64,000 nucleotides of DNA from a bacterium. Its GTDB lineage: Bacteria > Hinthialibacterota > Hinthialibacteria > H5-UNCL2. The position numbers and the translations under genes are program-made. The stretch is from contig JABTUV010000001.1 in assembly GCA_015075175.1 (NCBI GenBank), forward strand, positions 682,001-746,000, read 5' to 3'. The notes beneath the pieces are model-generated. The model had not been told where the DNA came from, ran no database searches, and saw nothing but the letters and a program-made list of their open reading frames with translations. Each line of letters opens with the position of its first letter. The stretch's first letter is position 1. Shown one piece after another: positions 23,478-33,561 of the stretch.

Positions 23478-26400
23478 TCATGCCGGCGGCAGCGCGACCT
23501 CCAGCTTGTCGCCGGCCGTGAACGTGGTCGTTGGAAAGCGCACGACGATCCACTCCCCTTCGCGAACCACGCGGGCGCCGGAGACGCCCGTGACCTTGGC
23601 CCCCTCGGCCTTCACTCCGTCTCCCGACACGCGCAGTTCGCAGAGCCGCAGCTTCCCGTACGTCGGCCGAATGGAACAGACGCGCGAGCCGTCGGACTCC
23701 TCCTGCGCCAGCGTACCCCAACCCTCCGCGCCGGAGAAGAAGCCGGCAAACCGGTCCTTTTGAAACTTGGGTGCAAACCCAATCACTCCAAGAGGACCGT
23801 CATAGTAAAATCCGCACGCCGCCAGAAGACAACCCCACCCCGCCATGGCGCGCGCATAGTGGTCGCCGCACTCGACTTCGTTATAGGGGTTGTGCTTCAC
23901 GCCGTCGTGGCGTTCATGTAAACCCTTGAGGATCGACAGGCCCTCCTTCACAAGCCCCTCATAGATCATGTTGCCGGCGACCTGATACTCGATGCCGGTC
24001 CAGATTTCATCGCGGTAGCGCACCTCGCGGTTGCCGCCGGGGCGTGGGCTCTTGGGCCAGGTACAAATGAAAAGCCCGGCGTCGCCCGCGCGCGCAAACC
24101 ACCGTTCGGGCGCAAAAACCTGGTTCTGCGGCGCGACGTCCGGCGCCCAGTTGTACTTGTAGATCGACCGCAGCGCCGAAACCACCTGCTCCTTCGGGTA
24201 CACGTCCTCCAGCCCCACCTGGCGCGCCCAGCCCTGTCCGAAAAGCTGATCCGACAGGCAGCCGCGATGATACTGGAAGTCGCGCTCGCGGTTGTCGTCG
24301 GTGGTCTCCTGGATGAAATATTCGCCGTCGAACAACTTCTCGGCGCTGTACCTGCGTCCCGACTCGAAGATCTGTCGGCACAACTGGGCGAAGTCGGCGT
24401 CGCCCATGGCGCGGGCCATCTTCTCGCCCGCCAGGAGGGCGGCGAGATAGAGCGAACCGATCATGGTGTTAGGCCCGTAAAAGTTGATATCGTAGGTGTT
24501 GTGCTGGCGATCGGTGATGATCCCGTCAAAGGGAGCGTCCACGACGGGTTGCGTGTTCCAGCTGGTGGACGAGCCGCCTGTCCGCTCCGTGCGCGTGTTG
24601 GCGTCGCAGACCATGCTGTAGTGGAGGGCGCGCTTGATCTTGTCATAGTTGCGCCTGAGGAATCCGTCGTCGGACGAGACAAGATGCTCACGGTACGCCT
24701 TCAGCACCGTACCGCACTGACCGTCGGCGGCGTACTGCGGGATGCTGTAGGAGTCGCCGCGGAAACTGACCAGCCCGTTGCCGGAGAATCCCGCGCCGAA
24801 ATCCTGCATCTCGCGCATGGAGCGCTCCAGCTCGGGAAAGAGCCGGGCCAGCGCGTGCTCATAGTTCCAGACGTGCGTGCAGGTCCCCGAGCAGCAACCG
24901 ACGCCCTCCCAGCCCCAGAAGCGCCCGTTTTTTCGCCAGTGCACCGTGCCCGTGGCCAGAATCGAGGGCGTCGACCCGATCCGCTCCAAGAACCAATGGG
25001 GCAATGTGCTCTGATCGTAAAACGTCTTGCAGTAAAGGCGCGTCTCGGCGCATAGTCTCTCATAGTTGGACTGCACGTAATCCACCACTGCGCCGGCGTC
25101 GGGGAAGCGCGTCGCATAGTAGTTTCCCACGTCGCCGAATTCGGGATAACCCCAGCGGCGGATGGGGAAATGCCACGCCAAGACGAATGGGAGCGTGGCG
25201 GCTTGTCCCGGCGCGAGCGTGAGTCGCTTGGCGAGGACGCCCATTCGGGCCTCGCCCAGCTCATAGACCGCCTCAGCAGGACGTTGGGCGAACGCAGGCA
25301 GGTCCGCCTCGGGGTCGGCGTCGGCGGCCGCCCCGTCGGCCTGGTCCAGCAGCGCCAGTCGCACCGTGCCGAAATCCGTCTGCCTTTCAAAGGGGCCGCC
25401 GGCCGCGCGCGGGCGGTCGGCGAACTCGATCTGGTCCACGTTGATGTGGCCCCAGCCGCCGGTGGCATTGTCCACGATTTCGATCTGGGCGGTCTTGCCG
25501 CGCAGGCTGCGCACGTTCCAACTGCGCCAGGAGAGCGTTTCGCTGTCGTTGCCGGCGGTGCGGCGCACTTCGGTCCCGTCTACAAGCAGGCGCATGTACA
25601 CGCGCCGGTCGTTGGAGCCGCCGCCGATGAGGAAATTGATGTAGGGGCGCCGGATGACGAACGTCGGCGATGTCAGCTTTCCGCGGGCGTCGTCATCGGG
25701 GTTGTAAGTATTGACGAGACCCTTGCCTTGAAAGCCGGTGATGGGATTCTGGTCGCCGACGGCGCCCGAGGCGGGAGCCTGGCCGAAGGCGCGCCCCTCC
25801 AGCGTCCAGGCGCCGTAGCTCTTGCCCTCGAAGTCCGCGAAGACCTCCGCATTCGCGCGGCCCGCGCCTTGCGCGGGCGGTTGTTCGGCAAGCCCGGCAT
25901 AGTCAATCCAGGTGGCCTCGGCGTTGCGCCCCACCGCCTGTCTGACACGTCCGAGTACGCCTGCCTTGGTCGAATGAACGCCCACCGGATTCTCCAGCCA
26001 ACCGATCAGATCGACTTCCATCGGTTCGCCGGAGGTGTTCTTGAGCGAGAACTCCAGGATCGTTGCGGGCAGCGTGCTGTCCAGCGTGTTGAGCGGAATG
26101 AAGGGCGAGAACGCCTCCAGCTCGACCTTGACGGGCAGAGCCTCGTCCCGATAGAGCACTTTGCCGATGGGATAGCGGCCGATAAAGCCGACCTTGGGAA
26201 AGCCGTCGCGGTCCAGGCGGCGCGAGGCCAGCACCTTCCCGGCCGCATTTCTGACGATCATGCGAAAGCCCTGCTCCAGGCGAAGGCCGGGAATCTCCTT
26301 CTGCTGATAGTTGGTCGCGCCGTAGCCGGTGAAAAAAGTCTGATTATAGATGTGCCAGCAGGCCAGGCGGCCGTCGCCCAAGAGGTACATCTGGCCCGCT

Positions 26401-26687
26401 CCAATGCCGCCGATGGGCAGGGCGAGGGTATTGAGCTCGTCGCCGGACCATATCTTCTCCTTCCCGCGCGAAGTCAGGGAGGCGACCCACTCGGGCGACA
26501 GTTCCTTGTCGGCGGGGACATAGTGGCGGATGGCGCCGTCGGCGCCATCCGCCATGCGGGTGAAGGGTCCGGCGACTACCGGCAGCGCCGCCGCGGCGCT
26601 GCTCGCCGCCAGGAAGGTCCGCCGCGAGACCCCGGAGCAGCAGCCGGACGAAGTGCGGTCTCGGCTGTTGTTGGGTTTTTTAGGCAT
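23478..26687 (-). CDS. Tat-exported GH116-like hydrolase, copy 1
   Basis: The 1069-residue protein resembles bile-acid beta-glucosidase/glucosylceramidase (GBA2, GH116) enzymes. A Tat signal (VSRRTFLAASSAAAALPVVAG) follows two Cys. The GBA2_N-like beta domain (GGIGAGQMYLLGDGRLACWH) is split by a ~130-residue beta-sandwich insert (DFEGKSYGAWTLEGRAF to NVDQIEFAD). The alpha/alpha-barrel has CCSGTCTHVWNYEHALARLF, the acid/base-type motif QHNTYDINFYGPN and WTGIEYQVAGNMIYEGL. Before QHNTYD it reads ITDR where copy 2 has IEDE. It would act outside the cytoplasm on beta-glycosides; the true substrate is unknown. Confidence 0.85.
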   Translation of the reverse strand: MPKKPNNSRDRTSSGCCSGVSRRTFLAASSAAAALPVVAGPFTRMADGADGAIRHYVPADKELSPEWVASLTSRGKEKIWSGDELNTLALPIGGIGAGQMYLLGDGRLACWHIYNQTFFTGYGATNYQQKEIPGLRLEQGFRMIVRNAAGKVLASRRLDRDGFPKVGFIGRYPIGKVLYRDEALPVKVELEAFSPFIPLNTLDSTLPATILEFSLKNTSGEPMEVDLIGWLENPVGVHSTKAGVLGRVRQAVGRNAEATWIDYAGLAEQPPAQGAGRANAEVFADFEGKSYGAWTLEGRAFGQAPASGAVGDQNPITGFQGKGLVNTYNPDDDARGKLTSPTFVIRRPYINFLIGGGSNDRRVYMRLLVDGTEVRRTAGNDSETLSWRSWNVRSLRGKTAQIEIVDNATGGWGHINVDQIEFADRPRAAGGPFERQTDFGTVRLALLDQADGAAADADPEADLPAFAQRPAEAVYELGEARMGVLAKRLTLAPGQAATLPFVLAWHFPIRRWGYPEFGDVGNYYATRFPDAGAVVDYVQSNYERLCAETRLYCKTFYDQSTLPHWFLERIGSTPSILATGTVHWRKNGRFWGWEGVGCCSGTCTHVWNYEHALARLFPELERSMREMQDFGAGFSGNGLVSFRGDSYSIPQYAADGQCGTVLKAYREHLVSSDDGFLRRNYDKIKRALHYSMVCDANTRTERTGGSSTSWNTQPVVDAPFDGIITDRQHNTYDINFYGPNTMIGSLYLAALLAGEKMARAMGDADFAQLCRQIFESGRRYSAEKLFDGEYFIQETTDDNRERDFQYHRGCLSDQLFGQGWARQVGLEDVYPKEQVVSALRSIYKYNWAPDVAPQNQVFAPERWFARAGDAGLFICTWPKSPRPGGNREVRYRDEIWTGIEYQVAGNMIYEGLVKEGLSILKGLHERHDGVKHNPYNEVECGDHYARAMAGWGCLLAACGFYYDGPLGVIGFAPKFQKDRFAGFFSGAEGWGTLAQEESDGSRVCSIRPTYGKLRLCELRVSGDGVKAEGAKVTGVSGARVVREGEWIVVRFPTTTFTAGDKLEVALPPA

Positions 26688-26799
26688 TGCGTTTTCCTCC
26701 AAGAACCGATAATGGGCGAGGCCGATTCCCCGCCGTCCGCAAGTCAAACCGCCGAATTCCCCAAGGCTCTCATCGGCTGGGTTCCACCCACAACGCCCC

Positions 26800-29700
26800 C
26801 TACGCCAGCGGCAGCGAAACCTCGATCTTCGTGCCGGCCGGGAAGGGGATGGCCTCGTCGCCGGAGAGCACGATCATGCCGTCTTTCTCCGTGACGTTGG
26901 CGGAACCCACCTGTCCGTTCACGCTGATCTGGAGGCCCGCCGCACGCACACCCTTCCCGTCCAGCCTGAGCTCGGACAAACGCACCGTACCGTAACGGAT
27001 GTCGAGGACGACCTTGCGCCGGCCGCCCTCGTCCTTCTGGCTGTACAAGCCCCAGCCTTCCGCGCCGGAGAAGAACGAGGCGAAGTTTTCTTCCTGCACC
27101 CGCGGGGCGAAGGCGATGACGCCCTTGGGACCGTGGTAGTAGAACCCGCACAGGGCCAAAAGGCACCCCCAACCGGCCATGGCGCGCGCGTAATGGTCGC
27201 CGCACTCGACCTCGTTAAAGGGATTGTGCTTGCGGCCGTCGTGCCGGTCGTGCACGCCCTTGCAGATCGACAGGCCCTCGGTGACCAGTCCATCATAGAT
27301 CATGTTGCCGGCGACCTGATATTCGATGCCGGTCCAGACCTCGTTGCGATAGACCACCTCGTTGCGAAAACCGGGGCGTGGGGTCTTGGGCCAGGTGCAG
27401 ATGAAGAGGCCGGCGTCGCCGGCGCGCGCGAACCAGCGCCGCGGCCGGTTGGCGTCATTGTGTGGACCGACGTCCGGCGTCCAGTTGTACTTCCAGACGC
27501 TGGCCAGCGCGGTCGTGACGTACTGTTGGGGAAAGAGGTTGCCCAGCCCCAGCTGGCGCGCCCAGCCCTGTCCGAACAACTGGTCCGAGAGGCAGGCCCG
27601 GATATACTGCCACTCCTTGCCCTCGGTCTCCGGCGTCGCCGGCTGGTAAAAGTACTCGCCGTCCCACATGCGCTCCAGGGTCAGCTTGCTGCCCGACTCG
27701 AAGGTCTTGCGGCATTGCTCGGCGAATTCGGTGTCGCCCATCTCCTGCGCCATTTTCTCGCCCGCCAGGAGCGCCGCCAGGTAGAGCGTGCCGATCATCG
27801 GGTTGGCGCCGTAAAAGTTGATGTCATAGGTATTGTGCTGCTCGTCCTCGATGACGCCGTCAAAGTTTCCATCGCGCAACATACAATATCTCAGGATGTT
27901 CTTGATCTTGGGATAGTTGCGGCGCAGGAAGGCATCGTCTCGGCTTAAGAGATGCTCGCGGTAGGACTTGAGCACGGTCCCGGCCTGGCCGTCGGCGGCG
28001 TGACGCGGCTCGATGTAGGACTCGGCGCGGAAACTGACCAGCCCGTTGCCGCAGTATCCGGCGTCATAGTCCTGCATCTCCCGCATGGAGCGCTCCAGTT
28101 CGGGGAAGAGCCGCGCCAGCGAGTGCTCATAATTCCAGACGTGGGTGCAGGTGCCCGCGCAGCAGCCCGCCCCAACCCAGAACCGCCGTTCTTGCGCCAG
28201 TGGACCGTCCCCGACGCGAGAATGGAGGGCGTCTGGCCGATGCGCTCAGGAACCAGTGCGGCAGGGTGCTGTCGTCATAGTAGGTCTTGCAGTAGAGCCG
28301 GGTTTCGCTCGCGAGTCTCTCATAGTTGGCGGCGAGATATTGCATCACGGCGCCGGCGTCGGAAAAGCGGGTCGCGTAGTAATTGCCCAGGTCTTCATAG
28401 TGGGGGAAGGCCCAGCGGCGGATGGGGAAATGCCAGGCCAGAGCGAAGCGCACGCGTTTCTCCTCGCCCGGCGCAAGCGAGAGGTTCTTGCACAGCGAAG
28501 CGCACTTGACCTCGGGCAGGTCATAGACGATCTCCTTTTTGCCCTTGCCGAACACGCCGCGGGCGGAAAGCTGCTCGTCGGCGACGGCTTCGCCCACGTC
28601 GACCGAGCCCGCGTCCGCGCCGTCCAAGAGGGAAAACCGGACCGTGCCGTAGTCCTGCTGGCGTTCAAACTCGCCCGGCCCGCGATGCGGTCTGTCGGCG
28701 AAGGTGATCTGATCCACGTTGAGGTGGCCCCAGGAGCCCATGGCGTCGTCCACGATCTCGATCCGGGCCTTCTTGCCCAGGTGTTTCCTGACGTTCCAAC
28801 TGCGCCAGGTAAGGGCTTCGTCGTCGCGACCCGCGGCGCGCACCACCTCTTTTCCTCCCACCAGCAGCCGGATGTAGACCTTCTTCTCGTCCGCGCCGCC
28901 GCCCACGAGAAAGTTGATGTAGGGACGCGTGATGGTAAACTCGGGCGAGATCAGCCGCCCGGTCGTATCGTCGCCGCCGGCGTAAGTGTTGACCAGGCCC
29001 TTGCCGACAAAGCCGGTGACGCGCTGCTGGCCCGAGAGCGTTCCCTGGGCCGGACCGGAGCCGAGCGCGCGCCCCTCCGCCTTCCATTGTTGGTAGTCCT
29101 GCGCCTCGAAGTCGGCGAAAACCTCCGGCTCTTTCACTTCGCCCTCGATCTCCGGTTTTCTCTCCGTGGGCAGGCCGGAGAACGCGATGTCCGTGCGCAC
29201 GTCCATTTGCTGCAACGTCTGCTTGCGGCGGCCTTCGCCGCTGGCGCGGACGGTGGCCACGCCTACGGGATTCTCCAACCATCCCGCCAGCGAGACTTCC
29301 ACCGGCGCAGCGGAAGTGTTCTTGAGCGTGAACTCCATGATCGTGGCCGGCAGCGCGCTGTCCAGAGCGTTGAGCGGAATGAAGGGCGAAAACGCGGCCA
29401 TTTCGATCTTCACGGGCAGGCTCTCGTCGCGATAGAGGACGCGGCTGATCGGGTACTGGCCGATGAAGGCCACGTTGGGGAAGCCGGTCTTGTCCAGGCG
29501 TTTGGTCACGGTCTTGCCGCCTTTGGGCTTGATGCGTACGGCGTAGCCCTGCTGGAGGCGGATGCCGGGCAACTGGCTGGCCTGGTAGCCCTGGTTGTTG
29601 CGTCCCAGCGGCGCGGTGTGGTTGTAAATGTGCCAGCAGGCGAGCGTGCCGTCTCCGGTTACGTACATCTGGCCGGCGCCGATGCCGCCGCAGGGCATCC

Positions 29701-29971
29701 CCAGCACGGTCAAGCGGTCGCCGCTCCAGACGGTGGGTTCGCCGCGCGCCGTCAGGGAGCGCGTCCACTCCGCCGTCAAATTCTTGTCGACGGGAACCAG
29801 GTGCGCCGGATCCAACTCGGCGGCGAAGGACGTGCGCGTGAACGGGCCGGCAATGATGGGGAGCGCCGCCGCCGCCGCGCTGCCGGCGGCCAGGAAGTCG
29901 CGCCGCGACATCCCGGAACAGCAGCAATCAGGCGTCTGGCACTCGGTCGGTTGTTGGGAACGCTTGGACAT
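26800..29971 (-). pseudogene. Tat-exported GH116-like hydrolase, copy 2 (frameshifted)
   Basis: This is a tandem paralogue of the preceding gene with the same domain order. A Tat signal (MSRRDFLAAGSAAAAALPIIAG) is followed by an N-terminal beta domain with the same sandwich insert (DFEAQDYQQWKAEGRAL to NVDQITFADR). The catalytic barrel has CTHVWNYEHSLARLF, IEDEQHNTYDINFYGAN and WTGIEYQVAGNMIYDGL. The frame breaks two or three times within 28160-28260. One lost G follows TTCCTG, with more near the Gly-rich CCAGTC stretch. Both sides are otherwise intact over 1000 codons, so sequence error is plausible. The ATG at 29971 precedes SKRSQQ. Confidence 0.85.
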
Positions 29972-30094
29972 GGCGGGTACCTCGCTACCTAAAAGTGGAC
30001 TTGAGATGAAAATCGCCGGAAGCCGGCGCACCGGTACACTATGAAGGTTCACGGTCCGTCTGTCAACGCGATATGGCCGGGGGTCTTCCCGGCA

Positions 30095-31905
30095 TCACGT
30101 TGAAAATCCTCGGCGGCAAGCGGCTGCATGTTGGGGCGGACGAAGTCCGGCGTGATCCATCAATTCCTGCTCGCCCACCGCCCGCGACAGGCGGATCTCC
30201 CGCACGTCCACCAGCTCGTCGTAGTAGAGCAGTCGCCATAGGATGCGCCTGCGATGGTTCAGGCGGTCGTGGCTTCTTCCCAACACTTCGCCGCCTTCCG
30301 CCGTCACGGTGTAGGTGACGCGCTCGGGGTTTCAGAAACCCGCCACGTGCACCACGCTGGACACGCGCAGGCGTTGGGCGTCCAGCCAATCGACGCTCAG
30401 GCCCAGCACGCGCAGAGGCGTCTGGCGGGCCAGGCTGTCGAACTCCAGCCAGGTCGGCTTCCAGCGTCCGCTGTCCGTCGGCGCAAAATGCGGCGGACGG
30501 GCGCCGTAAGGCTCGATGCGCACGGCGTGCCGCCTGTCAGTGTGGTGGATATGCCGGCTGAAGAGCAGGGCGGGGGAATAGTTGAGCGCATAGTCGGGCG
30601 GTTGGGCTACGGACAGGCGCCAGTCCATGGAGATGTTGCGACCGTCGGCGGAGAAGAAGCCTTCGCCGCTGGAGCGGGTTTGCAGCCAGGGCAGAAGCTC
30701 GCGGTCGCACCAGAGTTCGGCGCGGTCGGTAAAGCGGGACATTTCAGCCATGGCGTTGCCGACGGCGGCGGTGGGGCGCCAGTCGGCCCGCAGCCGGCGC
30801 ACGTGATAGTCCAGTCGGGCCGTGCCGGCGACTTGAACGAGAGCAAGTACGGCCAAGAGGGCCGCACCGGCGCCGGCGGCGACTTCGCGGCAAGCCCGCG
30901 CAGGAGCCGCCACAGTCCGCCGCTCCCGGCGACCCACAGCCAGAACAAGCCGATGAGAAAGCAGGCGTAGAACTGCGGATGGCCGGTCGAGTAACAGACC
31001 GTGATAAAGAGCAGAAGCAGGGCCTGTGAGACCAGCAGCGCGGACCAGCCGCTTGCGCCGCGACAGAAAGACGATGGCGCCCGCCGCGGCGGGGACGAGC
31101 CACGCCGGATGCAGCCAGCGCAGGCTGAACGAGGCCAGGAGGCGCGCGCTGTCCCAGGCGTCGCCCCAGGCAAAGTTGCGCTGCGGCCCTCGCCGGTGAG
31201 ATAGAAGAACAGTCCGGAGAGGTTGCGCAGGTCGCCGCGCGCGCCGCGCGGCGAAGTTGCCGGAAGATAGAGATCAGCGAGGCCCAGAAGGAGAATCAGC
31301 GCCGACCACGCCCAGTACCGGCGCGGCAGACTGCGCCGTCGCAGCATGGGCCACATCCAGGTTAGTACCGGCAGCGCCAGCAGCAGATTGAGCGGATGCG
31401 CGCAGCCGCCTGCTCCCAAGGCGGCGACGACCAAGAGCCAGCGTCGCGGCGTGGGATGCCTCTCGTAATGATAGAGGGCGGCGTAGAGCGCCCATTGCGC
31501 CAGGAGCGCGATGCCGTGCACGTACACACTGGTCGCCGCCAGCCAGACGCCGTGGACAACCCGAACAGGGTCGCGGCGCCCAGCGCCAGCACCGCCGATT
31601 GCGTCGCCCGCAGCGCGCAGTAGTAAAGGAAGAACGGCCGCCACTACGGGCAGAAGCGAAGCATAGAAGGCCGTCGATGACTCGACCGGCGCGGGGAGTC
31701 GCAATCCCGGCACGGCCAGGAGCATGTAGAGCGGATAACCGGTCGTATAGGTGTCAGGTTGCGCGCCGCGTCCAGGAGCGTCCACGAGTCGTCGCTCTTG
31801 CCCGGATCGCCGCCGTCCGACAGGGTGAGGGTGTAAGGACGAGAAAGAACACCGCCAGCGCCAGCGGACTGACGTTGATCGAATCCTACGCATGATAAGC
31901 GCTGC
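30095..31905 (-). pseudogene. Multi-pass membrane protein (GT/DUF2723-like), multiple frameshifts
   Basis: Fragments in three frames can be chained into one gene. They run from LALAVFFLVL and DSWTLLDAARNL near the start, through GYPLYMLLAVPGLRLP, HPTPRRWLLVVAALGAGGCA and LIGLFWLWVAGSGGLWRLL. A C-terminal soluble part follows (MDWRLSVAQPPDYALNYSP; RRILWRLLYYDELVDVREIR). The layout of a DSW-type luminal Asp and GYPLY loop followed by many helices recalls DUF2723/ArnT-like glycosyltransferases. At least four indels are needed. Start and exact end are uncertain. Family assignment is tentative. Confidence 0.55.
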
Positions 31906-32090
31906 GTCCATGACGGGATGACGGCATAGGGATTTTGGGACAGGATAACACGATTGCCGTGATAGGAGAATGTGAAAAACAGACACATACGTTCGTGAAA
32001 CAGGTCCTATGGGTCCTATCGGTCCCATACGTCCTATCTATCACTCCGCAGAATCCGACCAACACACACACGTCAAGGCGTGATTGGGAA
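31906..32090. repeat. Gap with GGTCCTAT/GGTCCCAT repeats
   Basis: At about 32005-32042 the sequence runs through CCTATGGGTCCTATCGGTCC and CATACGTCCTATC. Related units occur at 39.84-39.93 kb and 62.4 kb. No gene is evident in the gap. It probably contains the promoter region of the broken membrane-protein gene. Confidence 0.6.
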
Positions 32091-33101
32091 CTAGGGCAAG
32101 AGGAGAAGCGGATAGGCCAGGCCGCCGGCGCGGGGAACGCTTACGACGAAGCGTCCCACCGCCCAGCCGACGCAACCGCGGGTGGGTGGATACGCATTGA
32201 TGCGATGGTTTTCCTTGCCCCAGAGAGCACCACGGCCCAGCGGCATTCGCTCGCCGTAAAGCTCCATCCACGTTTCAGCCTGCCGGAAGCGCAATACGAG
32301 GTCGTCGACGACCACGGTGCGTCCGACGCGCGCCCGGCGCAACTGGGCCGGATCGCCGCAGGCAATCGCCGGCTCCCACCACTGCGCGCGATCGCCGTGA
32401 ATGTTCTCGCCGGGGTGGGTGCGCAGTTCCAGCGCGATCGTCTGGCCGGCCCACGCCTGTAAATCCAGCGCGTGAAAACTGGGAAATGCCTCCAAGGCCG
32501 TCCCCCTGAAGATGCGCGTGCGGGCCGCGCTTGCGTCCTCGATCCACGCTTCAAAAAGCACTTCCGTGCCCATCTCTTGCGTGTTGCAGATGCCGAAAGT
32601 GAACATGGGTGAATACAGCGCCGTGGCCGACAGCGTTCCGGCATGGACCATCGCCCACAATCGACTCAACGTCTCGGCGGCGATGGCGGTGGCGTCCGCG
32701 GGACGCTCGCGCAGGGCGAGAAGCGCCTTGCGATACAATGGCAGGGCCTGGTCCAGCCCCGCGTAGTCACGCGGCGACAGGGCCTCCATGCGCCGCTCCG
32801 CGATTACGAGCAGAGACAGTCCCGCATGATTGTTCGACTCGCCGGCAGCAGATGAAAACCAAGGCAGCTGCGATGGCGGCCTGGGCACGTCGAGGCCGTC
32901 CTCTCGATACGCGGCCCGAAGGGGCGGCTCGGGTAGAGGCACACAGCTCGTCGGGCCGCTACTCGAGGACTCGGTTCTTTCTTCTCTCGCAACTGCGTTA
33001 GGATCCATTTCTACTACAGGTGGACGCGCCTTGTCGGAAGCGTCGGCAAGGCCGCTCGCGCACGAGAGAAAAGCGAAGAGCAAGGGCAGCGCCCGGCTCA
33101 T
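32091..33101 (-). CDS. Secreted protein of unknown function carrying an in-frame repeat
   Basis: The 336-residue protein starts with a Sec signal (RALPLLFAFLSCASGLADA). Residues ~43-71 are encoded by a palindromic dispersed repeat (ESSSSGPTSC...). The remainder is mixed helical (LDQALPLYRKALLAL) then beta-rich: MFTFGICNTQEMGTEVLFEA, TIALELRTHPGENIHGDRAQ, VGRTVVVDDLVLRF. This suggests a carbohydrate-binding or sandwich-type C-terminal domain. I do not recognise the family. Its ATG overlaps the stop of the upstream Cys-rich gene (ATGA), so it is the last gene of the kinase operon. Confidence 0.65.
   Translation of the reverse strand: MSRALPLLFAFLSCASGLADASDKARPPVVEMDPNAVAREERTESSSSGPTSCVPLPEPPLRAAYREDGLDVPRPPSQLPWFSSAAGESNNHAGLSLLVIAERRMEALSPRDYAGLDQALPLYRKALLALRERPADATAIAAETLSRLWAMVHAGTLSATALYSPMFTFGICNTQEMGTEVLFEAWIEDASAARTRIFRGTALEAFPSFHALDLQAWAGQTIALELRTHPGENIHGDRAQWWEPAIACGDPAQLRRARVGRTVVVDDLVLRFRQAETWMELYGERMPLGRGALWGKENHRINAYPPTRGCVGWAVGRFVVSVPRAGGLAYPLLLLP
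32895..32974. repeat. GAGTAGCGGCCCG palindromic repeat, copy B (inside a CDS)
   Basis: The arms are GCCGTCCTCTCGATACGCGG... and ...CCGCTACTCGAGGACTCGG. They form an imperfect palindrome centred near 32935. The element lies wholly within the secreted-protein gene and keeps its frame open. The same sequence occurs at 18.5, 42.2 and 60.7 kb. Confidence 0.82.
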
Positions 33102-33559
33102 GCCGAGGCGCGCGCCGCCGTCTGCGGCAGGTGGTGGAGGGCGTAATGAATCGTCTGCAGCGCCATCTGGCACTTGTGCATCACGTTGGGCGACTGGCAG
33201 AAGCAACCGGAGGGCGCGCACTCCACGTCCCGCTGCACGAATTCCGACAGGAGATGCCCGACCACGGCGCAGTCGTCCAGATTGCGGGTCAGAAACTCGT
33301 CCCCCTCCAGTTGATACTGGCAGCTCATCTCCAGGCCCATGTCGCCCGAGCGGGTGGAGATGACCGCGTCCACGATGCGGTAGTCCTGGCACTCGCTGCG
33401 CAAAACGAAGTGCAGGCGGGCCAGAATCTCCACCCCGCCGTTCGAGCAGGTGCTGCCGGTGTAAAGAAAATCGCAGTCGATCTGGTCGCCGGAGACGCGC
33501 ATTACGAGGTGCTTCTCGGCCCACTTGCGCAGGGTTTCTGGACGAATCACGTAGGGCAT
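33098..33559 (-). CDS. Cysteine-rich protein of unknown family
   Basis: The 153-residue protein is not recognised. It has nine cysteines, several in a tight C-terminal cluster (VECAPSGCFCQSPNVMHKCQ). Others lie in IDCDFLYTGSTCSNGG, LRSECQDYR, EMSCQYQ and LDDCAVVG. This arrangement suggests metal or Fe-S binding; no signal peptide is present, so disulfides are less likely. It lies in the kinase/phosphatase operon. Its ATG is two bases after the stop of the NTF2-like reading, and its TGA overlaps the ATG of the secreted-protein gene. Confidence 0.6.
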   Translation of the reverse strand: MPYVIRPETLRKWAEKHLVMRVSGDQIDCDFLYTGSTCSNGGVEILARLHFVLRSECQDYRIVDAVISTRSGDMGLEMSCQYQLEGDEFLTRNLDDCAVVGHLLSEFVQRDVECAPSGCFCQSPNVMHKCQMALQTIHYALHHLPQTAARASA

Positions 33560-33561
33560 GA

